A stretch of 38,521 nt of DNA from JBFJVZ01 sp041623895. GTDB lineage: Bacteria > Planctomycetota > Planctomycetia > Pirellulales > Pirellulaceae. Position numbers and translations under genes: made by a program. This document shows, one piece after another, positions 16,554 through 24,987 of the stretch; positions within the stretch are counted from its first letter, which is position 1, and the number at the start of each line of letters is the position of its first letter. The notes under the pieces are model-generated. The model saw only the letters and a program-made list of their open reading frames with translations, made no database searches and was not told the origin of the DNA. Location of the stretch: NCBI GenBank assembly GCA_041623895.1, contig JBFJVZ010000014.1, positions 1 through 38,521 on the forward strand, given 5' to 3'.

Positions 16554-17663
16554 ATGAATCGTATCAAGCTAATCGCATGCGGCGTCATCATTGCCTTGGT
16601 CGACACAAGTATCGGATACGCACAGGGCGGTGGCTTCTCCGGACCCGTGACAACGAAACAGGATCAAACGTCTCCGCCGCTAGAGCTGGTGGGCACGAAT
16701 TCGCAGACTGCAAGCATGGCGATGGCCAGCTTGGATACGATGATCGAATTGGGCGAGATCAAGTCCGAGCTGCGGGACCTGGGCGATGTGCTAACCGAAA
16801 AATTCCAGGAACTTCCCGTTTTCGTCGACCTCCGCGCCGCGGAGATTGCGGAGATCAAACCGGAAACCATCATCGAAGACTCTCTTCCAAACATGCCGCT
16901 TCGATCGGCCCTGCGAAAACTTCTCCAGCCCCACATGTTGGGTATCACAGTGGAAAACGAAGGACTGGTGGTCACGCCGGATTTTGCGGCGGTCACGCGG
17001 CAGGGAATCGCCACCGATGAATGGGTCGACAATGGAGCGGCTGAGCAACGAATCCACAAGGCGCTGGCAAAGGATTTCAGTGTGGAGTGTGTCGATACGC
17101 CGTTGGAGGATGTGGTGGAGTTGATCAGCAAGTCGCTTGACATACCGGTGATGCTGGACATCCGCGCGCTTGAAGAAATCGGGCTCACGACCGACACTCC
17201 GTTGACGCTGCAACTGAAGAACACGAGTGTGCGAAGCATTTTGCGGCTGATGCTGCGACCGGTGGATTTGACCTACATGATCAAGGACGAGGTTTTGCAA
17301 GTCACGACGGTTGAAGCCGCCGAACAAAACCTGGTCAGCCGCATCTATTTTCTGGAGGCGACCGGGATTCCGATCGGTGATTTCAAGTCGATCACCGATA
17401 CGATTCGCGCGGCCGTTGTACCGGATACTTGGGACATCCTGGGAGGGCCGTCATCGATCATGCCCATTTCCAGCGGTGAGGCGGGTCGGCCCGCGATCCT
17501 GGTGTCGGCGACCACCGATGTGCACCACCAGATTGAAACCCTGATGGCTTCGCTGCGGCGGGCTCACGTCGGCCCCGATGCCCGCACGAGAGCACCCCGC
17601 GGGGAGATTCCCGCAGGGAAGAATCCGGGTGCGGGCCCCGCCAAGGCGGGCGGTTTGTTCTAG
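16554..17663 (+). CDS. Secreted protein with two STN-like repeats (paralogue 2)
   Basis: A 369-residue protein from the ATG at 16554 with a signal peptide (LIACGVIIALVDTSIGYAQ, about 5-24). STN-like repeat 1 lies at about 87-143 and repeat 2 at 176-255. The C-terminal domain (262-338) contains RIYFLEATGI, VVPDTWDILGGPSSI and RPAILVSATT. A short Gly/Pro-rich tail ends in AGGLF. It is closest to paralogue 1 (shared MPLRSALRKLLQPH and KDEVLQ.TTVEAAEQ) and shares the same architecture with the extracytoplasmic half of the downstream sigma-factor fusion. It lies 98 bases after paralogue 1 and 78 before the fusion gene. The direction and spacing suggest cotranscription, without proof. The frame is open upstream to 16500, but the ATG gives a clean signal peptide. 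Confidence 0.75.
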   Translation: MNRIKLIACGVIIALVDTSIGYAQGGGFSGPVTTKQDQTSPPLELVGTNSQTASMAMASLDTMIELGEIKSELRDLGDVLTEKFQELPVFVDLRAAEIAEIKPETIIEDSLPNMPLRSALRKLLQPHMLGITVENEGLVVTPDFAAVTRQGIATDEWVDNGAAEQRIHKALAKDFSVECVDTPLEDVVELISKSLDIPVMLDIRALEEIGLTTDTPLTLQLKNTSVRSILRLMLRPVDLTYMIKDEVLQVTTVEAAEQNLVSRIYFLEATGIPIGDFKSITDTIRAAVVPDTWDILGGPSSIMPISSGEAGRPAILVSATTDVHHQIETLMASLRRAHVGPDARTRAPRGEIPAGKNPGAGPAKAGGLF

Positions 17664-17690
17664 TCGAAGGGCCGGCAGAGAATATTTTTC

Positions 17691-17720
17691 GGAAATTTGC
17701 GCGCCGCCGGGAAGTTTCCC
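17691..17720. promoter_or_regulatory. Possible operator or promoter element before the sigma-fusion gene
   Basis: GGAAATTT at 17691-17698 is followed by the near-palindrome GGGAAGTTTCCC at 17709-17720 (5-base arms around GT), 21 bases before the ATG at 17742. GGAA-type -35 elements are common in ECF promoters, so autoregulation is conceivable, but no matching -10 can be named. Weak support. Confidence 0.2.
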
Positions 17721-17741
17721 GACACTACCTTGGTAGAAGCC

Positions 17742-19775
17742 ATGAGTATTGCCGCACAAACGACCGAATCGCGTCCCCAGATGCCCGACTTGGGATCTCA
17801 AACCGATGCCGATCTGCTGGAGGCCTGGACGGCAGATGGTCATGCTGCGGCGCTGGCCACGATCATCGATCGTTACAGCGTGATGGTGCTTAGCGTCTGT
17901 CGCCGTCGTTGTCGTTCCGAAGCCGACGCGGACGACGCATTTCAAACCACATTTTTATACCTGGCACGCAACAGCAAAAAAATCCGTCATCCCGAGCGGC
18001 TTGCCGGATGGTTGCATCGCGTCGCCCATCGCGCGGCCATGGCGACGTTCAAAACAAAACAGCACGAGACCGAACCAATGGTTGACACGCCCGACAATCC
18101 CAACGACCCGCTGGATCGATTGACGCAGCGACACGAGGCGATTGTCTTGGATGAAGAACTGGCCGATTTGCCCGAGCATTATCGCGCGGCACTGGTGATG
18201 CACATATTTGACGGACAGCCGCTGGCAAAGTTGGCGGATCATTTTGGCACGACCGTCGGTTCGATTCGCGGTCGCTTGCAACGCGGTAAACAGCTGTTGG
18301 GACGACGGCTGCGGCGTCGCGGCGTGGTGCCCGTGTTGGCGTTTGCCGCTGCAAGTGCGTGGACGGTCCCCAAAGCCACGGCCGCGAAAGCGAGCGCGTC
18401 GTTGATCGACGCGACCGCGGGTGGCCAGCTGCCCGAGCCGCCCATTGAAACTTCTCTGCTCGATTCTCTTCTCAATCAAGGAGCCAATGTGATGTCTTCT
18501 CTGTATACCGTGACGGGAGTCGTGGCTGGTACTGCGTTGCTGACGCTTTTCTTGACGACCACGCCTGGCGACGGAGGCGAAGGGACGAAATCGGGCACCA
18601 CCGTCACGATTTCGGCAGCGGAGAACGGGACGGACATCGCCCCGCAATTTTCAGCACCAGGTTCACTTCCAAACGATTCAAATAAGAGCGTTACGCCCAA
18701 TGCCGAGCAAAGCACCCAGCAAATTGCCAACGCTGGTTCCGGCGGTATGGTCGTCCCACCATCTGGCACAAAATGGGTCTCCAAGCCGGTGATGCCGGAA
18801 CCAACGAGCGCCGTTGCCAAGGCTGCCAGCGAAGCATTTGACAAGGAATTTGACTTCGGAATTGCCTCCAGCTTCGCGGAACTACCTGATCGTTTGGCCG
18901 AAACGATTGACGTGCCCGTCTTGATCGATGACCGGGCGATCGCCTTCGCACAAATCGACCCTTCGGTAGAAGTGATTCTGGTTGAAGATCAGGTGCCGCT
19001 GCGTACCGCCCTGCGTCGAATGCTCAGACCATTAGGGTTGAAAGCTGTGGTCGAAGACGAAGGCATCGTGATCACCGCTGATATGAATGTGTTGGTGCAT
19101 CGCGGTATTGGAATCTCACGCTGGATCAACATCGACAATGACGCCGAAAAAGTGATATCGGAAATATTGGATGGTGAGTTCGCGGGGGAATACATTGACA
19201 TGCCACTGAGTGAAGTGCTTAACCAACTGGCCGACGGCCAAGACCTGCCGATCAAAGTCGACGAGCGGGCGCTCGAAGACGTGGGTATGGCGACTGACAT
19301 ACCGGTGACTGGGCGGGCACAAGACATCAAACTTCGCAGCGCTCTAGCGCTGCTCCTGGATCCCCTAGATTTGACCTTCACGATTCAAGGTGAATCTCTG
19401 TTGATCACCACGTTGGAAGCGGATGACAGTAAGATCCTTAATCGAATTTACTGGCTGGAGGGGACCGGGTTCGCCGAAGGTGATTACCAGTCGATCATCG
19501 AGATGATCTCCTCCACAATCGAGCCTGACATGTGGGAAATGGTGGGCGGTCCATCGACGATCTCACAACTTTCATTCCATCGTCCGGCGTTGATGATTGC
19601 AACCACTTACAAGATTCACCATAGCATCGAACAATTGCTGGACGCGCTGCGAGAGTCGCACTTTGGCGGCGACCCCGTGTTGGAGTCGGTGGAAGTACCG
19701 TCCGGCGAACCGATTGGTAGTGGGATGGGTGGCTTTGGCGGCGGCGGCGGGTTCGGTGGCGGCGGGTTCTTTTAG
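17742..19775 (+). CDS. ECF sigma factor fused to a membrane segment and STN-like sensor domains
   Basis: One uninterrupted 677-residue protein. Residues 20-100 are sigma-70 region 2 (DADDAFQTTFLYLAR, GWLHRVAHR) and 125-190 are region 4 (LDEELADLPEHYRAAL, then the TVGSIRGRLQRGKQLLGRRL helix-turn-helix). A short hydrophobic stretch (194-209) and a clear membrane helix (about 255-272, TVTGVVAGTALLTLFL) follow, then a Ser/Thr/Pro-rich linker. The same module as in the two upstream genes comes next: STN-like repeats at 390-447 and 482-560, and the end domain at 568-640 (RIYWLEGTGF, DMWEMVGGPSTI). A Gly-rich tail closes the protein. With one membrane crossing the sensor half would face outside and could control the sigma half directly. 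If both hydrophobic stretches cross, the module stays inside. ATG 17742 starts the sigma domain; a TTG at 17697 is less likely. Confidence 0.8.
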   Translation: MSIAAQTTESRPQMPDLGSQTDADLLEAWTADGHAAALATIIDRYSVMVLSVCRRRCRSEADADDAFQTTFLYLARNSKKIRHPERLAGWLHRVAHRAAMATFKTKQHETEPMVDTPDNPNDPLDRLTQRHEAIVLDEELADLPEHYRAALVMHIFDGQPLAKLADHFGTTVGSIRGRLQRGKQLLGRRLRRRGVVPVLAFAAASAWTVPKATAAKASASLIDATAGGQLPEPPIETSLLDSLLNQGANVMSSLYTVTGVVAGTALLTLFLTTTPGDGGEGTKSGTTVTISAAENGTDIAPQFSAPGSLPNDSNKSVTPNAEQSTQQIANAGSGGMVVPPSGTKWVSKPVMPEPTSAVAKAASEAFDKEFDFGIASSFAELPDRLAETIDVPVLIDDRAIAFAQIDPSVEVILVEDQVPLRTALRRMLRPLGLKAVVEDEGIVITADMNVLVHRGIGISRWINIDNDAEKVISEILDGEFAGEYIDMPLSEVLNQLADGQDLPIKVDERALEDVGMATDIPVTGRAQDIKLRSALALLLDPLDLTFTIQGESLLITTLEADDSKILNRIYWLEGTGFAEGDYQSIIEMISSTIEPDMWEMVGGPSTISQLSFHRPALMIATTYKIHHSIEQLLDALRESHFGGDPVLESVEVPSGEPIGSGMGGFGGGGGFGGGGFF

Positions 19776-19883
19776 GAAGAGGTCGTCCGATTCTTACCGT
19801 CGTCGAACTCTTCCGTCGTTCCATTCTCCGAATTGGATTCCTCTGCTCGCTAGAGCAATTTCATCATTGATGTGGGATCTTCC

Positions 19884-19961
19884 GTAGGCCAGGACTTGTC
19901 CTGGCGCCTTATTGCCAGGACAAGTCCTGGCGCCTTATTGCCAGGACAAGTCCTGGCCTAC
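19884..19961. repeat. Triple palindromic repeat between convergent genes, possible bidirectional terminator
   Basis: Three 18-base palindromes occur at 19888-19905 (GCCAGGACTTGTCCTGGC), 19914-19931 and 19940-19957 (both GCCAGGACAAGTCCTGGC). They are separated by two identical 8-base spacers, GCCTTATT. The whole is bracketed by GTAG at 19884 and CTAC at 19958-19961, so unit 1 pairs with unit 3 as well as with itself. It lies between the sigma-fusion gene (+) and the ABC permease gene (-). No T-tract follows, so a terminator role is inferred from position only. A fragment with the same GTAGGCCAGGAC start is at 38320. Confidence 0.75.
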
Positions 19962-20005
19962 GAGATATCTGAAAACGCTATAGCGAACTCGGAGAGTTCA
20001 GCGAC

Positions 20006-21379
20006 TTACGCTGCCAGGTTCGATCCGACGTCCGTTCGATAGGCAGCCAGCGCCGGCAACAAGCCGGCCAACAGTGCCAGCACCAACACCAACGGCAACA
20101 CCGTCCACTCGTAGGAACTGGTGGAAAACAGACCGACACTGACGCCGGTATGAGCTTCGATTCGGCCGCCACAGGCCCAGATCGCGGCGTGCGCGATGAC
20201 CCAGCCCAACACACCTCCAATTACGGCGATCAGTGCGCTTTCAAACAGAATGATCATTGTCACCGTGTCCCGGCGGGCTCCCAGTGCACGCATCACGGCA
20301 ATGTCACGTTTGCGATCGTTCATCGAGTTGTAAATGGCGACCAAGACTCCGATGGCGGCGACAACGCAAGTCATTAACGTGATCACCAGCAGCGCCGTCA
20401 GCAAAGGTCCGACGATCGCATTCATCAATCTGGAGATTTCGCCCACCGGCGCGGCCGCTTGAATTTCAACATCGTTTTCCTTAATCGTGTCGTACATGCC
20501 GGCGGCCAGAAACGGAATTTCGTTGCGAATCAAGATCGAAGTGACTTCACGTTGTGGAATCGACAGCGGCTTGTAACCGGCAGCGTCTTCGTACGTTTCT
20601 GTTGGCGGCTGGATAATCTCATCTCCCTTTAAGGGCAGCGAATGCTTGTCCAGCAAATAAAAGCCTTCCAGATTCACGAATGCCGCACGATCATTGGGCG
20701 TTCCGGTCGGATCCAAGATGCCGACAACGGTGAACTGTTGTCCGTGTCCTTTACCATCAGGGTTACCATGCGACGGATTGAATTGGTCGCCCACACTGAC
20801 GTTCATTTCCGCAGCGACACGCGAACCCATGACCGCCTCGAAATACCCGTGCTGTTCGCTGTGTTCGGTCAGCGCCCGACCTGACGAGAAAGAAAACGTT
20901 TCCTCGAGCTCTTCCCCCAGACGCAGCTTTTCAAAAAACTCTGGCGTTGTTCCGACGACTCGAAACTCGCCAAAGTAGTCTCCCAGTGCGAGGGGAATCG
21001 CGAATCCGCCCCCACCGATGTAGGCGGCGTATTCTCCGTCCCGCTCGCCCAGTGCCGGGTCGCCACCGTATTTGCGAACCATTTCGGCGCGTTGCTGCTG
21101 AGTGTAAAACTCCATGAACTTGGCATAGCGAATGTTCTCGATTGGCTGGCTCAAGTAGTAGACGCTGTTAAGAGTCAGCTGTAGTGGGCTGCCCTTGCCC
21201 GGACCGACGACCAGATTGAAACCCGCCTGAGCGTTACGACTGAAGGCTTCGGTGACGATCCCGTAGGCTGCCAAGACCGCCACCACCAGGCCGACCCCCA
21301 GCGCCAACGAGAGTGTTGTTAAGATGCTGGAGAGCGAACGATGACAAAAATTTCGCCAAGCGATTTGAATCAGAGACAT
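20006..21379 (-). CDS. ABC transporter permease, FtsX/MacB-like
   Basis: The 457-residue product has the MacB/FtsX topology: one N-terminal helix (SLSSILTTLSLALGVGLVVAVLAAYGIV, about 15-42), a large extracytoplasmic domain of about 280 residues, and three C-terminal helices. The first of these is LLTALLVITLMTCVVAAIGVLVAI, followed by NDRKRDIAVMRALGARR, the coupling segment typical of the family; IILFESALIAVIGGVLGWVI and VLPLVLVLALLAGLLPAL come next. Such permeases pair with a LolD-type ATPase and do mechanical work on lipids, lipoproteins or other envelope substrates and do not translocate through a channel. The start lies 5 bases after the ATPase gene, so the two form an operon. The actual substrate is unknown. 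Confidence 0.9.
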   Translation of the reverse strand: MSLIQIAWRNFCHRSLSSILTTLSLALGVGLVVAVLAAYGIVTEAFSRNAQAGFNLVVGPGKGSPLQLTLNSVYYLSQPIENIRYAKFMEFYTQQQRAEMVRKYGGDPALGERDGEYAAYIGGGGFAIPLALGDYFGEFRVVGTTPEFFEKLRLGEELEETFSFSSGRALTEHSEQHGYFEAVMGSRVAAEMNVSVGDQFNPSHGNPDGKGHGQQFTVVGILDPTGTPNDRAAFVNLEGFYLLDKHSLPLKGDEIIQPPTETYEDAAGYKPLSIPQREVTSILIRNEIPFLAAGMYDTIKENDVEIQAAAPVGEISRLMNAIVGPLLTALLVITLMTCVVAAIGVLVAIYNSMNDRKRDIAVMRALGARRDTVTMIILFESALIAVIGGVLGWVIAHAAIWACGGRIEAHTGVSVGLFSTSSYEWTVLPLVLVLALLAGLLPALAAYRTDVGSNLAA

Positions 21380-21384
21380 CGAAT

Positions 21385-22077
21385 TCAGGTTACCAATTTG
21401 TTGACAAATGCTCGATTGATTTCGTCCAGCTTTTCCACTCGGTCAAAGGTCGACGCAATCTCCATGCTGTGAGTAACCATCAACAGCGAGATCTGTTCCT
21501 CTTGACAGGAAATACGAATCAGATCCAGCACGGTCTTAGCGCTGCCGGGGTCGACGTTGGCCGTCGGTTCGTCGGCCAGCAAAATTCTAGGCTTTCCCGC
21601 CAGGGCGCGAGCGATTGCGACTCGCTGTTGCTGGCCCACGGACAGTTGACTCGGTTTGTAGTTGGCTCGATCGGAAAGCCCGACGCGGTCAAGCAGATGT
21701 CTTGCGCGTTCCGAGTCATGACGACCGGCGCCGAATGTCATTCCCAGCCGCACATTTTCAATTGCGGTAAATGCCGGCAGCAGGTTAAAGGTTTGAAAGA
21801 CATAGCCAACCGATGCCGCCCGCATGCGGTCACGGCCGGCCTCGCTGAGTCTCGTGAGTTCAACGCCGGCTACTTGAATACTGCCTGAATCGGGAACAAG
21901 CAGTCCGGCGATCAGATGTAACAGCGTTGTCTTCCCGCCGCCGCTTTCTCCGATCAAACAAACTTGCTCTGCTTGACCATCCGCACCGACGTCAAATCGC
22001 TGAACATCCAGCACGGTCAGCGATCCGCCGCCGGGCTGGTTAAAGGATTTGACTAAATCTCGAATCGCTAAACTCAT
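21385..22077 (-). CDS. ABC transporter ATP-binding protein, LolD-like
   Basis: The 230-residue ATPase shows Walker A GESGGGKTTLLHL near residue 43, the signature LSVGQQQRVAIARAL, Walker B ILLADEPTANVD and the switch histidine in MVTHSME. The compact one-domain form matches the MacB/LolD group that works with FtsX-like permeases such as the gene 5 bases downstream. AGGG lies upstream of the ATG at 22077, which itself is 8 bases after the smpB stop. The order smpB-ATPase-permease suggests one transcript, although SmpB has no functional link to transport. Confidence 0.93.
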   Translation of the reverse strand: MSLAIRDLVKSFNQPGGGSLTVLDVQRFDVGADGQAEQVCLIGESGGGKTTLLHLIAGLLVPDSGSIQVAGVELTRLSEAGRDRMRAASVGYVFQTFNLLPAFTAIENVRLGMTFGAGRHDSERARHLLDRVGLSDRANYKPSQLSVGQQQRVAIARALAGKPRILLADEPTANVDPGSAKTVLDLIRISCQEEQISLLMVTHSMEIASTFDRVEKLDEINRAFVNKLVT

Positions 22078-22085
22078 GTCTAACC

Positions 22086-22580
22086 CTATCGTCGCCGCAT
22101 GGCCCGTTGCAGCCCGCGGTCGGCATCACGTTTCTTCATGGATTCGCGTTTGTCGTGCAGTTTCTTGCCTTTGACCAATCCCATCACGCATTTGGCGATT
22201 CCACGTTCGTTAAAATAGACGCGCAGCGGGATCAGTGTTAACCCACGTTCGTGGGCGCGGCCGGCGAAACTTTCGTATTCTTTGGCGTGTACCAGCAACT
22301 TTCTAGGTCGTCTGGGATCGTGATTCCACAGGCCCGCGTTGTTGTAGTGGGCGATGTCGGCGCCGACCAGCCAAAGCTCATCGTTTTTGCTGCGAATGTA
22401 CGCCTCTTCCAGCGATAGTTTCCCCTCGCGCATCGACTTCACCTCGCTGCCCATCAGCATCATTCCGCACTCGACCGAATCCAGGATCTCGTAACGATGT
22501 TTGGCCTTGCGGTTTTCGGCGACAATCGTGATGCCGTCCTTGGACTTCTGGCTTTTGGCGTTCTTTTTCTTTTTTCCCAT
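22086..22580 (-). CDS. smpB: SsrA-binding protein
   Basis: SmpB binds tmRNA and brings it to stalled ribosomes for trans-translation. The 164-residue product has the expected N-terminal beta-barrel (IVAENRKAKHRYEILDSVECG, then GSEVKSMREGKLSLEEAYI), the WNHDPRRPRKLLVH segment, and the basic C-terminal tail with KGKKLHDKRESMKKRDADRG that reads the A-site. The start at 22580 (MGKKKKNAKS) is chosen because the frame further upstream encodes nothing conserved and would run into the divergent lipA. The tmRNA gene itself is not in this window. Confidence 0.95.
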   Translation of the reverse strand: MGKKKKNAKSQKSKDGITIVAENRKAKHRYEILDSVECGMMLMGSEVKSMREGKLSLEEAYIRSKNDELWLVGADIAHYNNAGLWNHDPRRPRKLLVHAKEYESFAGRAHERGLTLIPLRVYFNERGIAKCVMGLVKGKKLHDKRESMKKRDADRGLQRAMRRR

Positions 22581-22689
22581 GACGGGGGAATTGTACCGCC
22601 CAAGTCGTCGCTGGCGCAGGCGGCGATTGGACATCTCATTACAATGCGTTAAACAGGTTCCTTTGGTTCGCAGGATTTTCACACCGCCG

Positions 22690-23628
22690 ATGGCTTTTCG
22701 ATTGCCCGTCGTTGCCGACCCTGAAATGCCCGCAGGCACTGCCGTGAGTGCCTCGGGGCGTTTGCCGCGCTGGTTGAAACGACCGATTCCTAAAAGCAAC
22801 GCCAATCACTTGACCGCGGGGCTGTTGGACGAGCTGGGGCTGGAGACGGTCTGCGACAATGCCAAATGCCCCAACCGGATGGAATGTTACAGCCAACAGA
22901 CGGCCACCTTCATGATCCTGGGCAATGTTTGCACCCGCCCCTGCGGTTTTTGCGCGGTGCACCGGGGACGACCGCCTGAGTTGCCCGCAGCCGACGAACC
23001 GGAGCGAGTCGCTGAGGCCGCAGCGCGACTGGGGCTGAAGCATGTCGTGATCACCAGTGTGACACGCGACGATTTGCCCGACGGCGGTGCGGATCATTTT
23101 TATCGTTGCGTGCTGGCTGTCCGCGAGCGAAGCGGCGCGAGTACGGAAGTCCTGACGCCCGATTTCGTGCAGTGCAAACCTGCCTTGAAACGTGTGATCG
23201 ACGCCCGTCCCGATGTTTTCAACCACAACATGGAAACGGTGCCGCGGTTGTACCGTCGTGTTCGCGGCCCCAAAAGCGACTATCGCTGGACACTGGGCAT
23301 GATGCGGAAGGTGAAGGAGTATGATGCGAACGTGAAGACAAAGAGCGGTTTGATGCTGGGGCTGGGTGAAGAGCGGGGCGAGCTGCTGGAAGCGTTGGCC
23401 GAGCTGCGCGAAGCCGGTGTCGATTTTTTGACGCTCGGCCAATACCTGCAACCAGGAGAAAAGTATCTGCCCGTGGTGCGCTACGTGCCGCCGCAAGAGT
23501 TCGACGAACTAGCTGAATTGGCTCGCGGGATCGGTTTCAAGAAAGTCGCCAGCGGTCCTTTTGTACGTAGCAGTTATCACGCCCGCGACATGGCGGAGAC
23601 AGATACGTTTCAGACCGAAACTTGTTGA
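22690..23628 (+). CDS. lipA: Lipoyl synthase
   Basis: LipA inserts two sulfur atoms into octanoyl groups on lipoyl carrier domains of 2-oxoacid dehydrogenases and the glycine cleavage H protein. The 312-residue product has the auxiliary cluster motif C55-x4-C60-x5-C66 (CDNAKCPNRMEC), the radical SAM motif C81-x3-C85-x2-C88 (CTRPCGFC) and the C-terminal RSSYHA at 293-298, whose serine ligates the auxiliary cluster. All are intact. The ATG at 22690 starts 110 bases from the divergent smpB. No lipB is next to it. The assignment is secure. Confidence 0.97.
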   Translation: MAFRLPVVADPEMPAGTAVSASGRLPRWLKRPIPKSNANHLTAGLLDELGLETVCDNAKCPNRMECYSQQTATFMILGNVCTRPCGFCAVHRGRPPELPAADEPERVAEAAARLGLKHVVITSVTRDDLPDGGADHFYRCVLAVRERSGASTEVLTPDFVQCKPALKRVIDARPDVFNHNMETVPRLYRRVRGPKSDYRWTLGMMRKVKEYDANVKTKSGLMLGLGEERGELLEALAELREAGVDFLTLGQYLQPGEKYLPVVRYVPPQEFDELAELARGIGFKKVASGPFVRSSYHARDMAETDTFQTETC

Positions 23629-23643
23629 TCAGGCGAGCTTCCT

Positions 23644-24987
23644 TTACCGCAAGATCCCATACATGGCCCCGGCCACGCAGGCCGTCATGCAGCAGGCCAG
23701 CATTCCGCCGAACATTGCTCGCAGACCGAGTTGTGCCAGGTCTGCCTTGCGATTGGGAGCAATGGGGCCAATTCCGCCCAGCTGAATCCCGATTGCGCCA
23801 AAGTTAGAAAAGCCGCAAAGTGCGTAGGTCAAAATCACTTTCGATCGTTCACTCAGTGGCTCCCGTCCACCGCCGACCATGTCCAAATAGGCGACGAATT
23901 CGTTGATCACCATTTTCTTACCCAGCAAATCTCCGGCGACCATGCAGTCTTTTGTTTCGATGCCCATGATCCAGGCCAGCGGCCAGAAGGCGGCACCGAA
24001 AATTCGGCTGAGCGAGAGGTGATAACCGAATATCCCGCTCACGCTTTGCAGCAGAATATCGATGAACATGATCAAAGCCAAAAACGCAATCAGCATGGCG
24101 GCGATATTGATTGCCAATTTCATGCCTTCGCTGGCACCGTTGGCGGCGGCCTGAATCACATTGGTCGCGTTTTGCTCCATCTTTGCCTCGACCGAGTCGA
24201 CCGAGAGCGGCGCGTCGGTTTCGGGTTGAAGTATTTTTGCCAGCACGAGCGCGGCCGGGGCGGAGATGATCGAGGCGGTCAGCAAGTGACCCGCACTGAT
24301 TCCCAGGCTGGCAAAAATCGCCATCAGGCTTCCGCTGATGGTGGCAAAGCCGCCGACCATCAACGCGTTCAATTCGCTCCGCGTCATCGTGGAGACATAA
24401 GGCTTGACCACTAGCGGCGCCTCGGTATGGCCAACCAGAACATTGGCCGCCGCCGCCAGGCTTTCCGCACCACTGACACCGAGTGTGCGTTGCATCACCC
24501 AGGCCATGCCGCGGATCAGCAATTGCATCAGACCGACGTAATACAGCACGCTCATCAGGGAAGCGAAAAAGATCACCGTTGGCAGCACGCCAAAGGCAAA
24601 CGTGGTCAGGATCGCTTTGGGGTGCGTGGCGGGTGTGTTGTCTGTCGGATCCGGGTGTGCTTCAAAAACAAAGCCGGTTCCCGCAGCGACGCTATCGTTG
24701 ATGAGCTTAAAAAACGATTCGACCCAGTGAAAAACGATGCCGTTTTCGTAGCGGCCGCCAAACGTCCAACTCTGGGAATTGAAAAAGATGGCGGCCAGCA
24801 CGACCTGCAGTCCCAACCCCATGGCCACCAGTCGCCAATTGATATTCTTGCGGTCGCTGCTAAGCAGCACGCCCACGCCAATCATCACAGCGATGCCCGC
24901 CAAACTGATCAGGTTTAGATAAGACGCATTGCCGAGCAAAAGAGGCACCGATGCTTGAAGGCCGTCAAAAAATATCGAACGTCGCAC
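23644..24987 (-). CDS. Concentrative nucleoside transporter (CNT/NupC family)
   Basis: The 447-residue polytopic membrane protein has hallmark CNT segments: GVLPTVIFFASLMSVLYYVGLMQ, the GAESLAAAANVLVGHTEAPL region that binds nucleoside, a GGFATISGSLMAIFASLGI segment, and the late NEFVAYLDMVGG and SKVILTYALCGFSNFGAIGIQLGGIG. It should import nucleosides with Na+ or H+. Unlike short bacterial NupC, it has about 45 residues between early helices (FNSQSWTFGGRYENGIVF and a DPTDNTPATHPK loop). The annotated GTG at 24987 falls within an inverted repeat, so translation may begin further in, for example at the GTG at 24948. It converges on lipA with 15 bases between. Confidence 0.92.
   Translation of the reverse strand: MRRSIFFDGLQASVPLLLGNASYLNLISLAGIAVMIGVGVLLSSDRKNINWRLVAMGLGLQVVLAAIFFNSQSWTFGGRYENGIVFHWVESFFKLINDSVAAGTGFVFEAHPDPTDNTPATHPKAILTTFAFGVLPTVIFFASLMSVLYYVGLMQLLIRGMAWVMQRTLGVSGAESLAAAANVLVGHTEAPLVVKPYVSTMTRSELNALMVGGFATISGSLMAIFASLGISAGHLLTASIISAPAALVLAKILQPETDAPLSVDSVEAKMEQNATNVIQAAANGASEGMKLAINIAAMLIAFLALIMFIDILLQSVSGIFGYHLSLSRIFGAAFWPLAWIMGIETKDCMVAGDLLGKKMVINEFVAYLDMVGGGREPLSERSKVILTYALCGFSNFGAIGIQLGGIGPIAPNRKADLAQLGLRAMFGGMLACCMTACVAGAMYGILR

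Noticed and set aside
19884..19961. CRISPR-like array
   Set aside because: The spacers are identical 8-mers and the repeats are perfect palindromes; there are no unique spacers and no cas genes.
22639..23496. 285-codon open frame antisense to lipA
   Set aside because: lipA motifs are intact on the plus strand; the antisense translation has no protein character.
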